From Cinclus cinclus (taxonomy: Eukaryota; Chordata; Aves; Passeriformes; Cinclidae), in the NCBI RefSeq assembly GCF_963662255.1, contig NC_085046.1:97853324-97917323 (forward strand): a DNA stretch of 64,000 bases, written 5' to 3'. Below the pieces are notes generated by a model that was not told where the DNA came from, ran no database searches, and worked only from the letters and a program-made list of their open reading frames with translations. Positions 1 to 13,200 of the stretch are shown here, one piece after another (the stretch's first letter is position 1; each line of letters opens with the position of its first letter). The translations under genes and the position numbers were made by a program.

Positions 1-987
1 AATAACCATAAACAAAACAGTGAGATAATTAAAGTCAACAGTTAGGCATATTATTTGCATTTTAAACATGCTGCTTCACAAGAGAAGCAAGTTGAATAAT
101 ATATTTTTTTGTAATTTCAGATTATTAATTAGTATCCAGGTTCTTAGAAAGTTTGACTTTTCTTGTTCTAAAACCAAGATAAGTGGAGAAAAAATAAAGA
201 ATTAATGATGCAATGGAAATTTTTGTTCCCATAAAATTCAACTGTGGATGACTGCCATGTCAGGAAATAAAGTTATTGCTCTTAAAATATTGCTCTATTA
301 TATAGCACTAACATTAGCAGAACTATTTTGCCATGAACAAATGCAGCTGGACAAAAATTTTCTACAAGACTCAGCTTCATCAAAGGAATCATCACCATAA
401 AGTTCGTTTGAACAAATAAAACAGAGGATGTAGATCAATGGGAAATGGCTATCAATTTATTTTTGAATAAACAATACAGACTTTCACCACAGAATATCTT
501 TTCACCTCTAATATTTCAACAGATACAGAACAGAATATTTCAACTGTTGCACACATTTGCACTTAGCACTGCTGAGTAAAAAAAAAATAATAAATAGTAC
601 ATGTGTCATCTGCAATAATAAAAAAATTAGATAATGTTTAATGACCCTTGCATTGTTTCCAGCAGAATTGTAGGGGAGCCGATAATACAATGAAATAAAG
701 TAGGCACTTATGTGCATTCTCTTCACTTTAAAGTAGCTGAAGCATCTCTTATCAGGTATATCATGCATTTATATGTTTGTTATATCAACACTTTAAATAA
801 TTTTAAATATTTTAAAATTAAAATGTTTGGCTGAAAATGTTTGACAGTATCATCTTTCAAATACTAGTGTCCAAGAAGGCTCATTAGTGACAATGTTCAC
901 AGTAGAATAAAAACAAAGCATAAAATGAATATTTCAAAACTTTGTTCTTCCCCAAATGTGACTTATTTTTCTCATTTGTACTTTCAG
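1..987 (+). other. CDH19 intron (3' end), no exon seen
   Basis: AT-rich sequence before the first visible exon. I looked for the signal peptide and prodomain exon, with its furin-type RVKR-GW junction, and did not find it. This stretch is therefore the end of the intron before the EC1 exon. A pyrimidine-rich tract ending in CTTTCAG at 981-987 is the acceptor. Otherwise I see nothing in it. Confidence 0.7.
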
Positions 988-1282
988 CTGAAATCAGATT
1001 TAGACAACCAGGATGGCAACTTAAAATACATTTTGACTGGGGAGGGAGCTGGAAGCTTTTTTGTCATTGATGAATATAATGGCAAAATTTATGTAACTCA
1101 AAAGCTGGATCGAGAAAAGAAACCTTTCTACACTCTAAGAGCACAAGCAATTAACAGGAGCACTCAGCTTCCTGTTGAACCTGAATCAGAATTTATCATC
1201 AAGGTTCGAGATGTCAATGACAATGAACCGCAGTTCTTGGATGGACCTTATGTGGCCACTGTTCCAGAGATGTCACCTGAAG
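988..1282 (+). CDS. CDH19: CDH19 exon: most of EC1 and start of EC2
   Basis: 295 bp, entering in phase 0 after CTTTCAG and leaving in phase 1 at GTATGA. It encodes residues 1-98, starting [10 protein letters not shown] and ending TVPEMSPE. It carries the EC1 calcium-binding LDRE and PESE motifs and the DVNDNEP linker between EC1 and EC2. 295 bp is the usual length of the third exon in type II cadherin genes. An in-frame ATG at 925 is intronic and is not the start. Confidence 0.95.
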
Positions 1283-4200
1283 GTATGATATGCTGTGAAT
1301 CAAACACTTTTTTTCCTCATTTCCTGATTTTTTTCTAGACAGCTGTATTGAGGTAATATCTTAATAGCATATTTTACAGACTGCATCTCAGTAAGAAGGA
1401 AGCAAACTTTTTTACAGGTTTGGAAATTTGCTAAGGTATATTCTTAACTGGAGACGATTTGGGGATACGATTATCATAAAGTCACCCCAAGACAGGGTTG
1501 CAAAATATCTCTGTTTAACATTCTTGGTTTTAAATATTTAGGTAACTACATCTATCCAAGTCTTTTTACAGATTCTGGATACATGTTTGGATTGACTATA
1601 GATATTTGTCTTTCCCGTCAGTGATTCAGCCTTGAAATTTGCACTTGTTTAAAAATATAGCATTCCCAGCCAAAATAGGTAGAGTACTGCAGCCAGTTGT
1701 GAAGATGATGTGATGGCCACCCTCACTCTCTGCATGTCACCTACCTATTTACACTGCCAAGTCTCTTTCTTATCAGTGAGCATCTCCTTGTTAGGATTAG
1801 ATAGTGTGCAATGAAGGACTGCCTTCTGATTTCCCAAGTACATGAATCATATTTTTCCTGTCAAGAGGAACAACTGAATCCCTGTACCCCTTCTTTCTCA
1901 CTTTCACATGACCAGACAGACCTGTACTAGTGTCTGTCATGTGTCTGGAAACTTATTAAAACAAATGATATATCATAGCATGTGTACATGTATGTTTAAA
2001 GCCTTCAAAAACCCCAAAGTGTAAATACAGCTGACATAAAGAGGCGTGTTATAGATAGTATTTCCAAGTAAATATCCTAAGAATCAAAGAGAAACTAGAT
2101 TCTTCAGATCTTATAGAAAAGATCCCAGTAATATTTTAAATTTATATGCCTACTTCTTTTGCTTATTTCTGTTGCAACTGATATTGAAAAGAATTTTAAA
2201 TATTTTGCTGCTTTAAATGGCATGAATCAATGAGGTCATTAATGTAATAGTATCAGTGATGCTATTAAGCATTATCTGCTCAACTTTTAGAGAAGAATCA
2301 GTGAATATTTGACAGCAACCATAAACTTTATCTACTTCTTGCCAGCCAGGATAGCCGTTGAAAGAAAAGGATATCCGTGCCTGCTATTTAACTGAGAGTG
2401 GGGTTAGTATCCTAATTTCTGCCAGGATGCAGCAGCTCCCAATCACTACAGCAGTAGACAAAAGACATGCATTTGATCAATTTACTTGCTAGTGATACTT
2501 GTTATCTGCTTTTACCACCTTCCACCAGGGAAATCACTTCTATTTTTACTTCACTGCCACATCTGTGCAGGCAGACAATTCTGATCCTGACCTCTTGGTC
2601 AAATAAATTTTTCTAACATAATCAGTTGGTTGTTCAGTGATTTTTTCCAGCTTTTGCATCTTGCTCACTCGCTCAAGTCTGGAGACAAGATAGGTGTCTT
2701 ATCAAAGTCCTTTGCATTTTTATTTTTTATCTGTTCATAGTAAAAATGAGTATAGTTCATTATCTAGAATTAGCGGGGGTTTTAAATATTTAGGACTTTG
2801 ATAATTCTTTTCTGTTCTTTTTTTTTTCTCTCTCTGTAGTAAAAGATTGTTTATAGGCCCCTTAGTCTCTTACAAAATGTTTTTAATTGGTTGATTATTT
2901 AGTGTCTTCATTTATACTCACAGAGCCTTGTAACCATTTGCATAAGTGTATGAGCAACTGAATTTTTTCCAATTTATTTTTCTGTCTTTATGATGACTAT
3001 ATAGTCGGGTAGGGTGGTTCTTAAGACCAGAAAACAACAGTAGTAATCTTTTTCCATATACCTCTGTTTCTCATCTGAAACCTTCAACAAGCAGTTGACA
3101 ATTGAGAAATTCCACTCTATACCGCCTTGAGTTTTTTATGGATAGATGTCTTTTTCCATTCCTGTGTCATCTATTTAGATTCCTAAAATATGGTATCACT
3201 TCAGCATAAGATTAACTAAGCTGCAAAAAATATAATTTGTTGTGTGATATTAATGTAATATTATAAATAAAAATATTACATTGAACTATAGAAATAGATG
3301 AAATTTTAAAAAAGTAAATTAAAAAATCAGAAGTAAAACAATGTCCCATTTGTCAGAAAGGGTGAAAAATGAAGTAAGATCCCAATTTTCTTTCTCTCTC
3401 AGACACAGACTTCCTGAGATAGTAAACTCACTGATTTATGATCATCTAGTGTATGATATGTGAATCCAGGTCATCCAAGATCTTGAAATATTTTCTGCAT
3501 TACTGCTTCTATGCTTGACCTCTTTAGCACTAATACCATAGCTATTCCAAAGATCATTCTTTCATCTACTTCTTCCATGGAGACACTACTGGAATACTGA
3601 TGTGTATGTCTGGAATATACAATGCAAGTGGAGTGTATACCTTGATAATGGTTAGCTCCAAAACATGAAACAACTGAGCCACACACCATGAGTACTTCTT
3701 AGGAAGCATGGTCATGACTTGGGAAAGCAGGTCACTGCTAGTGCACATTTTGTCTGGAGCTAAGAAAGCAAGTAGAGACTAATTCAGAGCTGGTCACTTG
3801 CCTCAGACAACCCCAGTAAATAAAGAAAATAGACACAAAAAACTGTGCCTGAAGTTAGTTACAAGTACCAATATAAATACAAATGTGCCAAAAATTTGGA
3901 ATACATTTTAATTCTTTATTCGCTCTCTTTCATATTCAGTACTAAATTTTATTAGGGTTTTATATGCAAGTGTCACAGTAAATGAAAAGCGTGTCAGCAA
4001 ATGAACTGTCTTCTGAGAACACAGGACTCTGCTTTACCCTGAGGCATTTGGTACAATTGTACACTGTCTTCCTCATAGCTGTTAAACTTGTACAAATGTA
4101 GTATATCTGATGGAGTGCTTAAGAGTCAGATGCAATAATTTATCAGTACTTAATGTCTTTATAGATCTCAAGCTCTAGTTAGAAAAATGAACAGCTGCTT

Positions 4201-7200
4201 GCCATATGAGGGCCCCATAGTATACTTAATGGGCTGCAATGTATAAATGGTACTCTACCATATTTTGCCTGAAAGGGTAAAACCAAGGCTGCAGAGATAC
4301 AAAGAAGCAGTTTGCCTTAAACAAAGCTAATCAAAAAGTTCAATTGTCATGTAATGTTTGCAACGTCAGAACTAGGGCTTTGGGATTTCTTGATTTTTGA
4401 GGGTGTATAAAATTTTATGTTGATTGTTTTCAAATATACTATTTGCATCTGATCAAGTTTTCTCACAATCATGTAGTTACAAATAATGGCTTTTGGGAGT
4501 TTTTGTGTACAGAATATTAACATTTCAATTTCTGCCACCCAAATACAAATGTGATAAATGTGAATCCATTCTGCAAATGGTTTGAGTTGGGGTTTGTGGG
4601 TTTTTTTTGTTTTTTTTTTTTTTTTTTAATGTGGATTCTAGTTTTGTTTTTTTTTTTTTCCCTTGGGATTTTGTTTGAGTTTTTGTTTTGTTTGTTTTAG
4701 TGGATTGTTTTTTTCTGATGGTTAAATGTATAAAGAAATCCAGGTTTCATGAAAGTGAAAAATTAAAAGCTGAGAAAGTACTCTAAAGCCAGGGTAACAT
4801 TTTTCTTCTTCTGACTACATAGTACATACTTAACGTAGAGGTTCATGGAGTTATCACACAATGTTTTTTTCCAAAAAAAGTATGAGAAATGATAACCTGC
4901 TCTTTACATGGTCTCCTGTTACCCCAATTTAGAAATAAATTTTCATCCTCCTTTTAGGGCAAGATATCTGTTATTTCTGCCTTCCAGGTCAGCTCTCTCT
5001 TTACTAGATTCCTTTTTAATATTCATATTTCCATTAATTATATCCACCAGCTGCATCTCACTGACTACAAATGGACAAAGTCCTTACTTCTGCATTCTGA
5101 AATATTCTAGAAGAGTTAACAGACAAGGTGAAAAGTGTGTTTGAATCCCAAAGAGGGAAATGCTGATTTAGATTCAATATTTCTTTATAATGCTTAGAAA
5201 CTGTGCAGAAAATAGATTTACCATTAAATGTGAGGTACACAAAAGATGTGATGATAACTTTGAAGACCTATATATGCTGGATATTATTCCTGATTCACTA
5301 AATATGTTGCTATAAATAAGTCCATTTCTAAATGTAGTTGTGGACACTTGAGTTTGTTTAGTAGAAAATGGCATTCATGACAGACTAAACCTGTTGGATC
5401 ATCAATAGTTCTTGATCCTTTCCTTACTAGCTTTTTTTTTTTTTTTTCAAAGCACCCATGTTCTAGTCAAGCTAAATTTTCTTAGGGGATGAATTTTCTG
5501 TGATTGTGAAAGAATTTTTTATAGATTGCAGCTGATACAAAGTTAGAAGTTGTATAGTTGAAGATTCCATTTACTCTTCAGTCTTATTAAAGAATTCTGT
5601 AATTTCTGAAGCATAGATGTGTTCTGATTTGATATGAATCTGTAATTTTATTTTTAAAATTTCTCCAGAGCAATAGGATCTATATATATATTTATACATC
5701 TGTACACACATCTAAAACATCTATATTTATGCATATAAACACACATCAGATATTTGATATTGTATGCATGTTTTGAAGGATATATAGGTCCAAAATTTGC
5801 TGGGAATTAATAACAGTTTAGTTTACTCTCTGCCTGAGAAAAGATAACATGCATTATGAAATTACTTTGAATGCTGCTAATACATTGAGAGAAAATAAAA
5901 AAACCAAAAACATTATAAAGAGAATTATTTTAATTTTCTTCTTTTTTCTTTTCTTCTCCAGACTATCTATATTGCTGTATTGATAAGCAGGTGCAACTGT
6001 GTGAACATATGCCAGAAATTTTTAGAAAGTAGTTTGATTTCCTGCTGTTCCTCACAAGAAGTGATATTCGTATTCTAATGCAAAATCTTGGCGAGGAAAA
6101 GAAGACAAAAATAATGTTTACCTTAAGAAATGATCTTAGGGGTGATATTTTTTTTTGAAGGACAGTCATTACAGATGGTGCCATGAGGTTACTGTCAATA
6201 TTCTATTTAGGATATGAATAGCTCCCCATCAAAGAAGAAATCAAGCTCTGCAGTTTGATTCCACTGTGTTTTTGCACAGGGATTTCTGCCACAAGTCTTA
6301 CACTGGGACAAGCTCATTAAAGACTCAAGAATAAATTTTTTATCATAGCCTTATTATACTTCTTGGCTGCTTTGCTTGTTAACAATTAATTTCTTTATCA
6401 CCAACAGGCCTACTGGTGATAAAGTGACTGTGTTTTCTTATTCCTATGGGAAAATTCCATAAAATACTTTGAAGAATATACAAGAGGAGGAGAAGCAATT
6501 TGCTTTACTCTACTGACATATTAGAAAATAAGCATGATATATGTAGTATTTTAAGCAATATAAATGTAGTGCTAAAAAATCATATACAATTTATTTTTAT
6601 TGAAATTTTGGAATGCAACAAGAACATCTGATGAGGAAATATTTTGACTTTTTAATGATAAATTTTAGTAGGCATCATTTGCTCCTGTAAATTTTTAGGA
6701 TTGTTTATTAGTGTAACTGACATGTTAAAAGGTTTTTAAAGAGATTATGTTTTGTAATTATGACACAATTTATACAAGAAGAAAACAATCTATTTTATTT
6801 TTCTTTGAGGTACTTCGGTTACACAGGTAACAGCTACAGATGCTGATGATCCTTCTTCTGGGAATAGTGCTCGTCTGCTTTACAGTCTCATTCAGGGACA
6901 GCCTTATTTCTCTGTGGAGCCGAAGACAGGTACTACAAGTGAATTTTTAACTTGCAAACATTCAAAAACTCATAAAAAGGATGCATGCAAAATTGTCTTT
7001 CTTGATTTCCACACAGAGATGGACCGATATGGCCCTACACTCTTCTGCGTAGTTCCTAGATCTGAAGAAAATCTACTTTTCTTTCCCATAGGAAGATGGA
7101 ATTCTTTCTCTCTAGCAAATCCAAACTTTATTTAGAAAAAGTATTTTGTTAGAGTAAAGAGTAAGACTCTGATTATCCCATTAATAAATTAATCTAGGAA

Positions 7201-10200
7201 CACTTCTCAATTAACAGTTCTATGGCACTTAATGTGATATTTCTATCTGTAGGTTGGAGAAACCACAGACAAGTGACATCCCTCCAAAACCCTAATTTCT
7301 GAGTAAGAGAAACGGTTATACATGGTAGAGAGAATATATGGAGTATTCTGCTCCCCAGAACTCTAAATATACAGAATGGATTTGACAAACAGCATACTTG
7401 CTACCATGAGTACTAATACCCACCAATAGGACAGCTGTGCTATGCAGAGTCTAGAGTGAAAATTCATAACTGGGTTCAGTGATACAGGTTATATGCATAT
7501 TATACTATATACCCATGTCAGATGTTGAGAAAAAAAATGAGACTTATAGGTTTTTATATTATACTTTTTATTTTTAGGAGTCATTAGAATGGCTTCCCAA
7601 ATGGATAGAGAAACAAAAGATCAATATTTGGTCATCATCCAAGCCAAAGATATGGTTGGGCAACCAGGAGCACTTTCTGCAACAGCCACTGTTACCATCA
7701 ACCTCTCTGACATCAATGACAATCCACCTAAATTTCAACAGCGTGAGTAGAGGCTGATTACAATGAAAGTCTTGAGGAAATTTAGATCCTCTGTAGCTCT
7801 GTTAGGTTTGCTGGTAGGTCCTTTTAGAACAGGGCTGTGCTTTGACTTTAGCATACAGCTGTAAAAGAGTAAAATAGTGGGGGGGGGGGGGGGGAGGAGG
7901 TCCATATTAAAGCTCAAAAACAAAGAGAAAAAGAAAACCTATCATTGGAAAAATCTTAAGCCTATTGGTTTTGCTTATCACTAGACTTTGGAGACAAATT
8001 GTTAAACTGCTTTCCCTACAATTTGCGCTACCTCAGCCTAAAATTTGGAAAACAGGATATTTAGCATCATTTTCACTCACCTTCTTTCTTTTTTTCCTCT
8101 TTTTTTTTTTAACATACTATAATGTTTTTGGCAAATGATGTGAACCTCTCTGTCCAGGTAGTTTTTGGCAGATGTGGGAGCTGCTCAGTAAAAAACGGTG
8201 CTCTTGGGAAGTGCTGCCCCCCATTCTTTTTTCACCCTTTTTCAGTCATAGAATCATGGAATAGTTTGTGTTGGAATGGACCTTTAAATGTCCTCTAGTC
8301 CAATCATCTTTCAAGGGGCAGGGACACTCAGAGCTGCATTCAAACTGACCTAGAAGTTTTTTCAGAGATGGAACATTCACCATGTCTCTGGACTACCTGT
8401 GTCAATGTTTCATCACCCTCCGAGTAAAAAACATTTTTCTTCTATCTAATCTAAACCTTCCCTCCTTCAGTTTAAAACCATTAACTATTTTTTTTTGGTC
8501 CTTTGCTCTATACACTGCTGAAGTAGGGGAAGGGCTCCCAAGGGGAAAGATTGTCCTGCCCTACACCCAATACCTATACAATGCAGGATTATGTCCATTG
8601 CTCTGGTAGAAGTTAGAGCTTCTCCCAGCTCTTTGAGAGCCTCAAGATACAGCACTTATTAACCATATCAGATCCCTCAACTTTGCCAGTATTTGTTTCT
8701 TTAGGGCTCTATTACATGAGTGTCTCTGAAGAGGCTCCCGTGGGCACCACCATAGGCAAAGTCTTTGCAGAAGACAGCGACACTGGTGACAATGCAGCCA
8801 TGGACTATTTCATTGAAGCAGATAGCTCGGATGCTTTTAACATCATCACTAACAATGAGACTCAAGAAGGTATTATCTTACTGAAAAAGGTGAGATCTCA
8901 GAAACTTAAAAGAAAATCTCTAAATATTTGAAAGAAAATCATCAAGCTGGATGGATGTTTAAAAAAAGGCCTATTGTTTTACATTCTCGTTCTTTAAGCT
9001 TTGTGATTTGATTGAAATATTATGAGGGACAAAAAGAAACATACTTTTCTTTCTCTTTATATTTTTTACTCATTCCTATTACTGCTGAATATAATAGTGA
9101 CAGTCAGGCTATCTTAATGTTAACCCTAACTGTGGAGCACAGTGTATCCCATTGTGAAAAAATGTTTTATTTTTTCTGTGCATCATTTGTAAAATCTTTA
9201 TCAATAAATTGCAAGGGATCTCACCTCATTTCCAAGCAACCAGAATTTATTATGACATTAGATAGTGGAGTTTCTGTTGTGACATAGATTTGAGAAGATA
9301 TTAATTACAATCAAAAAAGACCAGTTTATGAATTAAGAATATTAATGTTCTTTGATGCTGTGTAATTTGTTTTGGAATCACTCAGGAATATTTCTTGGTC
9401 ACATCAGGGATCATCTGAAATGAAGATAGAGTTCAATAGCCTAGTGAAATCTAGGACCCTGAAGAACTGAATGCTATAAGTGTGAGAGTATTTTTTGCTT
9501 TTGTTTTGATCTTTTGGTTTTTTTTTTGGGAAGGAAAGCTATTTATTTAGTAGGTCTTTTGTTTATTTATTTATTTCAGGATAAAGAATATCTAAAAATG
9601 TAGTGAAACTCTGTTAGTAGAGGTGCTGTTCTATGGGAATTATTTTTTACAGTGTTGCTTGACTGCAGCATTGAATCCAGTGTGAAATGTGAAAACAAAA
9701 AAGTACATTTTAATTTGAAAGGAATTAATAAAAAGGAAACTTTAAAATTAACTTTCAGAAGTACACATTTTTTAAAAAATTCTTAAAAAAATATTATACT
9801 ACTTTGTGTTTAATCTCACACCATTTATTAAGCTATAATTAATTTAAATATGAAGAATGAAAACTTCCAAATCTGTCTGTCTTAACAGAGAGTGGATTAT
9901 GAGAGCAAAAGGAGATACAGTATTGAAGTAAAAGCTGTAAACAGATACATTGATGAACGTTTTTTGAAAGAAGGACCATTTGAAGACACAACCATCGTCA
10001 AAATCAATGTGGAAGATGCTGATGAACCTCCAGTTTTCACCTTGGAGAACTATGTGATGGAGATCACTGAAGGAGCTGAGAGTGGTTCACTGGTGGGGGT
10101 CGTAACAGCTAGAGATCCAGATGATGATGACAGTCCAATCAGGTGCCTGTCTTAAAATGTGAACAGGCCAAAATGCAAATATAGTTGGTATTTCCAAAGC

Positions 10201-13200
10201 ATATTTCTGTTCCTTACCATAGCTCATAATTACAGTTAATTGTGCTTTTTCTGTGATAGCCAAGGTTATTGCAGACTTTATGGTTTAACCCACATCAGCA
10301 GGTAAGGATCATACAGGCACTTGCTCACTCCCACAGCCACTGGGATGCAAAAGAGAATTGAAAGGGTAAAGTTGCAACAACTCATGGGCTCAGATAAACA
10401 CAGCTTTTTATTATTATTGATATATATTAAAAAATTAAGATAGTATTAAATAAAATAAGAGATGGCAAAACCCCAAATCTACAACAAATCCCCAAGAAAA
10501 ACAAGTAATGCAAAAAGACACAAAACAATTGCTTACCACAAGCCAGCTGACACCTTGTCACTAAACCCAGCAACAGCAGATTCTGCTTTTTACAATATCA
10601 ATGATAATTTTTCTATCTCTTAAGAGAGAAAACAGGTAATCAATCTTTAACATGGGATTTGTAATTAAAATAGCTTCTCAGATTGCCTTACATCACAGTG
10701 TACTAAGCAATTTAGACAAACTAGGATACAATGACAAATGCTTGAAACACAAAATAATTTATGGTGTGTAGATTTCTAATAGCAGAAATGCATCTATATT
10801 ATGCTATGGCTTCAGAGCTTAAGACAGTGATTTGTTATGATTTTCCATTCACTTAGTGTTATTTATTAGGCTAGTAATAGGTTAAATTAAATAAGAAAAA
10901 AAAAATTACATGTTGTTTTTTTTGTTCCCTCCTTTAAAAGGTCTCATTTGGTGGTTTTTTAGATGACTGCAATATCTCCTGTGGAACAATTAAATGTGAG
11001 AGCATATTTCTAACTTCTTAGTTAGAAATGTTTTGGAAGAACTGGCTTCAAACTGAATATGTTCTGCATAGTCCCAAAACAGTGATACAAGTATTGCATC
11101 AATGAGTTCCTTTAGAATAGAGTATATCAGTTCTAATATTAAGATACGTTTTTTTGGCTAAGTGCCATGGAAATGAATCTAAATTTGAAATCACTCCTAT
11201 CATAAATGACAGCAGTTAATTATAATATGGAAAACAACTTTTCTTGTTTTATGGACTCCAAAGGTTTCAAACAAAGAAATTAAAAAAAAATGATGCAAAC
11301 AAAACATCACTATGTCAGTAATAAAAAATAACAAATGCCTAACATAGTTTTTCTGAAAAATGTTTATCAAGAATCAGGTTACCAAAAAATGCCCAAACAA
11401 AACAAAATAACTATGTCAGAAAAAATATAAATACCTTAAAAAGAATTTTATAAGTATCCAAACTTTGGTCCAAATTATAAAACTTGTACTGAAAGTATTG
11501 CACTGGTTCTACGATTTATCTTCTTACTGATTTTTAAAAGAGACAAAATGTACCTATAAATAACAAGTTAGAGAGTCACTTAATGGCTGACAAGTTGTCT
11601 GAGCTGGAGTCCTAAGCGTCAACAGGAAACAGAAAGGCTTTGTCAAGCAGAATTAAAGGTACAATAAAAAGGAATAGTTGCATGTGGGCATTCCAAATTG
11701 GAGTGGAAAGAATCTTTCAACTGTTCAAATAGGTTTTATTTCCATGAAATAGACTTTGCTAGCAACTGCATCATATGGTCTTCTGGCTTTTTAGTCCATT
11801 AAAAACATCAGTAAATATCTTTTCCATTTGAACCAATCTCTTTGGTTACTATTTTAGTTCATCTTTGTCCTGCAACAAGTGGTTAGACTTTAACAACTTG
11901 AGTGGCATATTTACATGTATGTGCACATGTACATGTCCACAGCATCTGGAGCCTTTTCAGCAAAGACTCAGGAGCACTGCAGTCATCTTCTGCATCAGAA
12001 TTTTGCACTCTGCCTTAGTACCACCTCATTACAGATAGTTGTCTGTCTTTATAATGTCCATTCCCCTGGCATCAGAGCATGTCAGCAATGATAAAAAGGA
12101 TTTGCCATTATACCTCCACTTAGATGTTGGTGTTATTCATTTCATAAGTGGCAATTTTGCTGTTTCTTTTCAGTAAAGTCATTCACCTGCTGTGAGACTG
12201 ACTTAGAAGTAAGAATGAATAATGCATTTCAGATTCAGTTCGCATTAATATAGATCTGAGACATATTTAGTTTTATAAAAAGAAGAGCTTTGATCTTGGC
12301 AGCAGTGAATTTTAAATGTTTATAAGTGTACATTTTTCGTGTTCGAGTTGTTGCAGCACACATTTTTATGCATATATGCACAGCTCTGTTTTCTCAGCTG
12401 ACAATAGCTTTCTCTGTTCTCGCCTCTGATGGAACATTTCAGTACTAGGGAATGTCTTTCCCTTTTTTGGTGCAGGTACTCTATTGTCCACAGCACACTT
12501 TTAAAGAGACTGTTCAGCATCAATGAACACAATGGAGCAATCATTACCACTGAACCTCTGGACCGAGAGATAGCTCCTTGGCACAATATAACTGTTACAG
12601 CAACAGAAACAAGTGAGTAAGAAATTTAAGGAACGGGTTCTTTATACTGTGAACTGTAATTATCCTCTGTATGTGCCTTCTTTTAAGAGGAGAATACATT
12701 CTTCTTTCTGATTATATTACTGTTGCTTGCTACACTAAGGAGCATTATTAAAATGATTAGTTAAATAGAAGTGGAATGTATCTGAACTCCAAGGTCCCGT
12801 GCTTTTTCATAAAAGATGACCTTATGAAGAAAGAAACTGTAATAGGATCGAGAGTGTAATGCTTTCAAGTTACACTGAAGCATAAGAATTGCTCCTGCAG
12901 TGCAAGATCTTATGTTAAATTAGACCCTGGTTAATTTCACGCCAGATTTTTGACTAGTGTGAAATTAGCCAGGGTCTAATTTAACACCAATCAGAAACCT
13001 GTGGCTCAAATTAATTGTGAATGTTAAGGCCTAAATCATCTAGACGTCAATTCAGTGACAATTAAAACCTTGAAGCATCCTATATATAGGTTCCACTTGT
13101 CAATTTTATTTGAAAGTCAAATGCAAATTACCTCTGTGTGTGTTTTTGGTGATTTGGTTGCCCTAACTCTGGTACAACTCTAGAAATTTAACAGCTCCTG

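Larger units (their letters stand above)
7743..8704 (+). other. CDH19 intron, 962 bp, with G run and CR1
   Basis: Contains a 16-base G homopolymer at 7879-7894 and an antisense CR1 fragment from 8246. The acceptor TTCTTTAG at 8697-8704 precedes the EC3 exon. Confidence 0.85.

Noticed and set aside
925..987. In-frame ATG just upstream of the first visible CDH19 exon
   Set aside because: The frame is open by chance through the acceptor. A cadherin cannot start inside EC1 without a signal peptide, and CTTTCAG at 981-987 is a clear splice acceptor.
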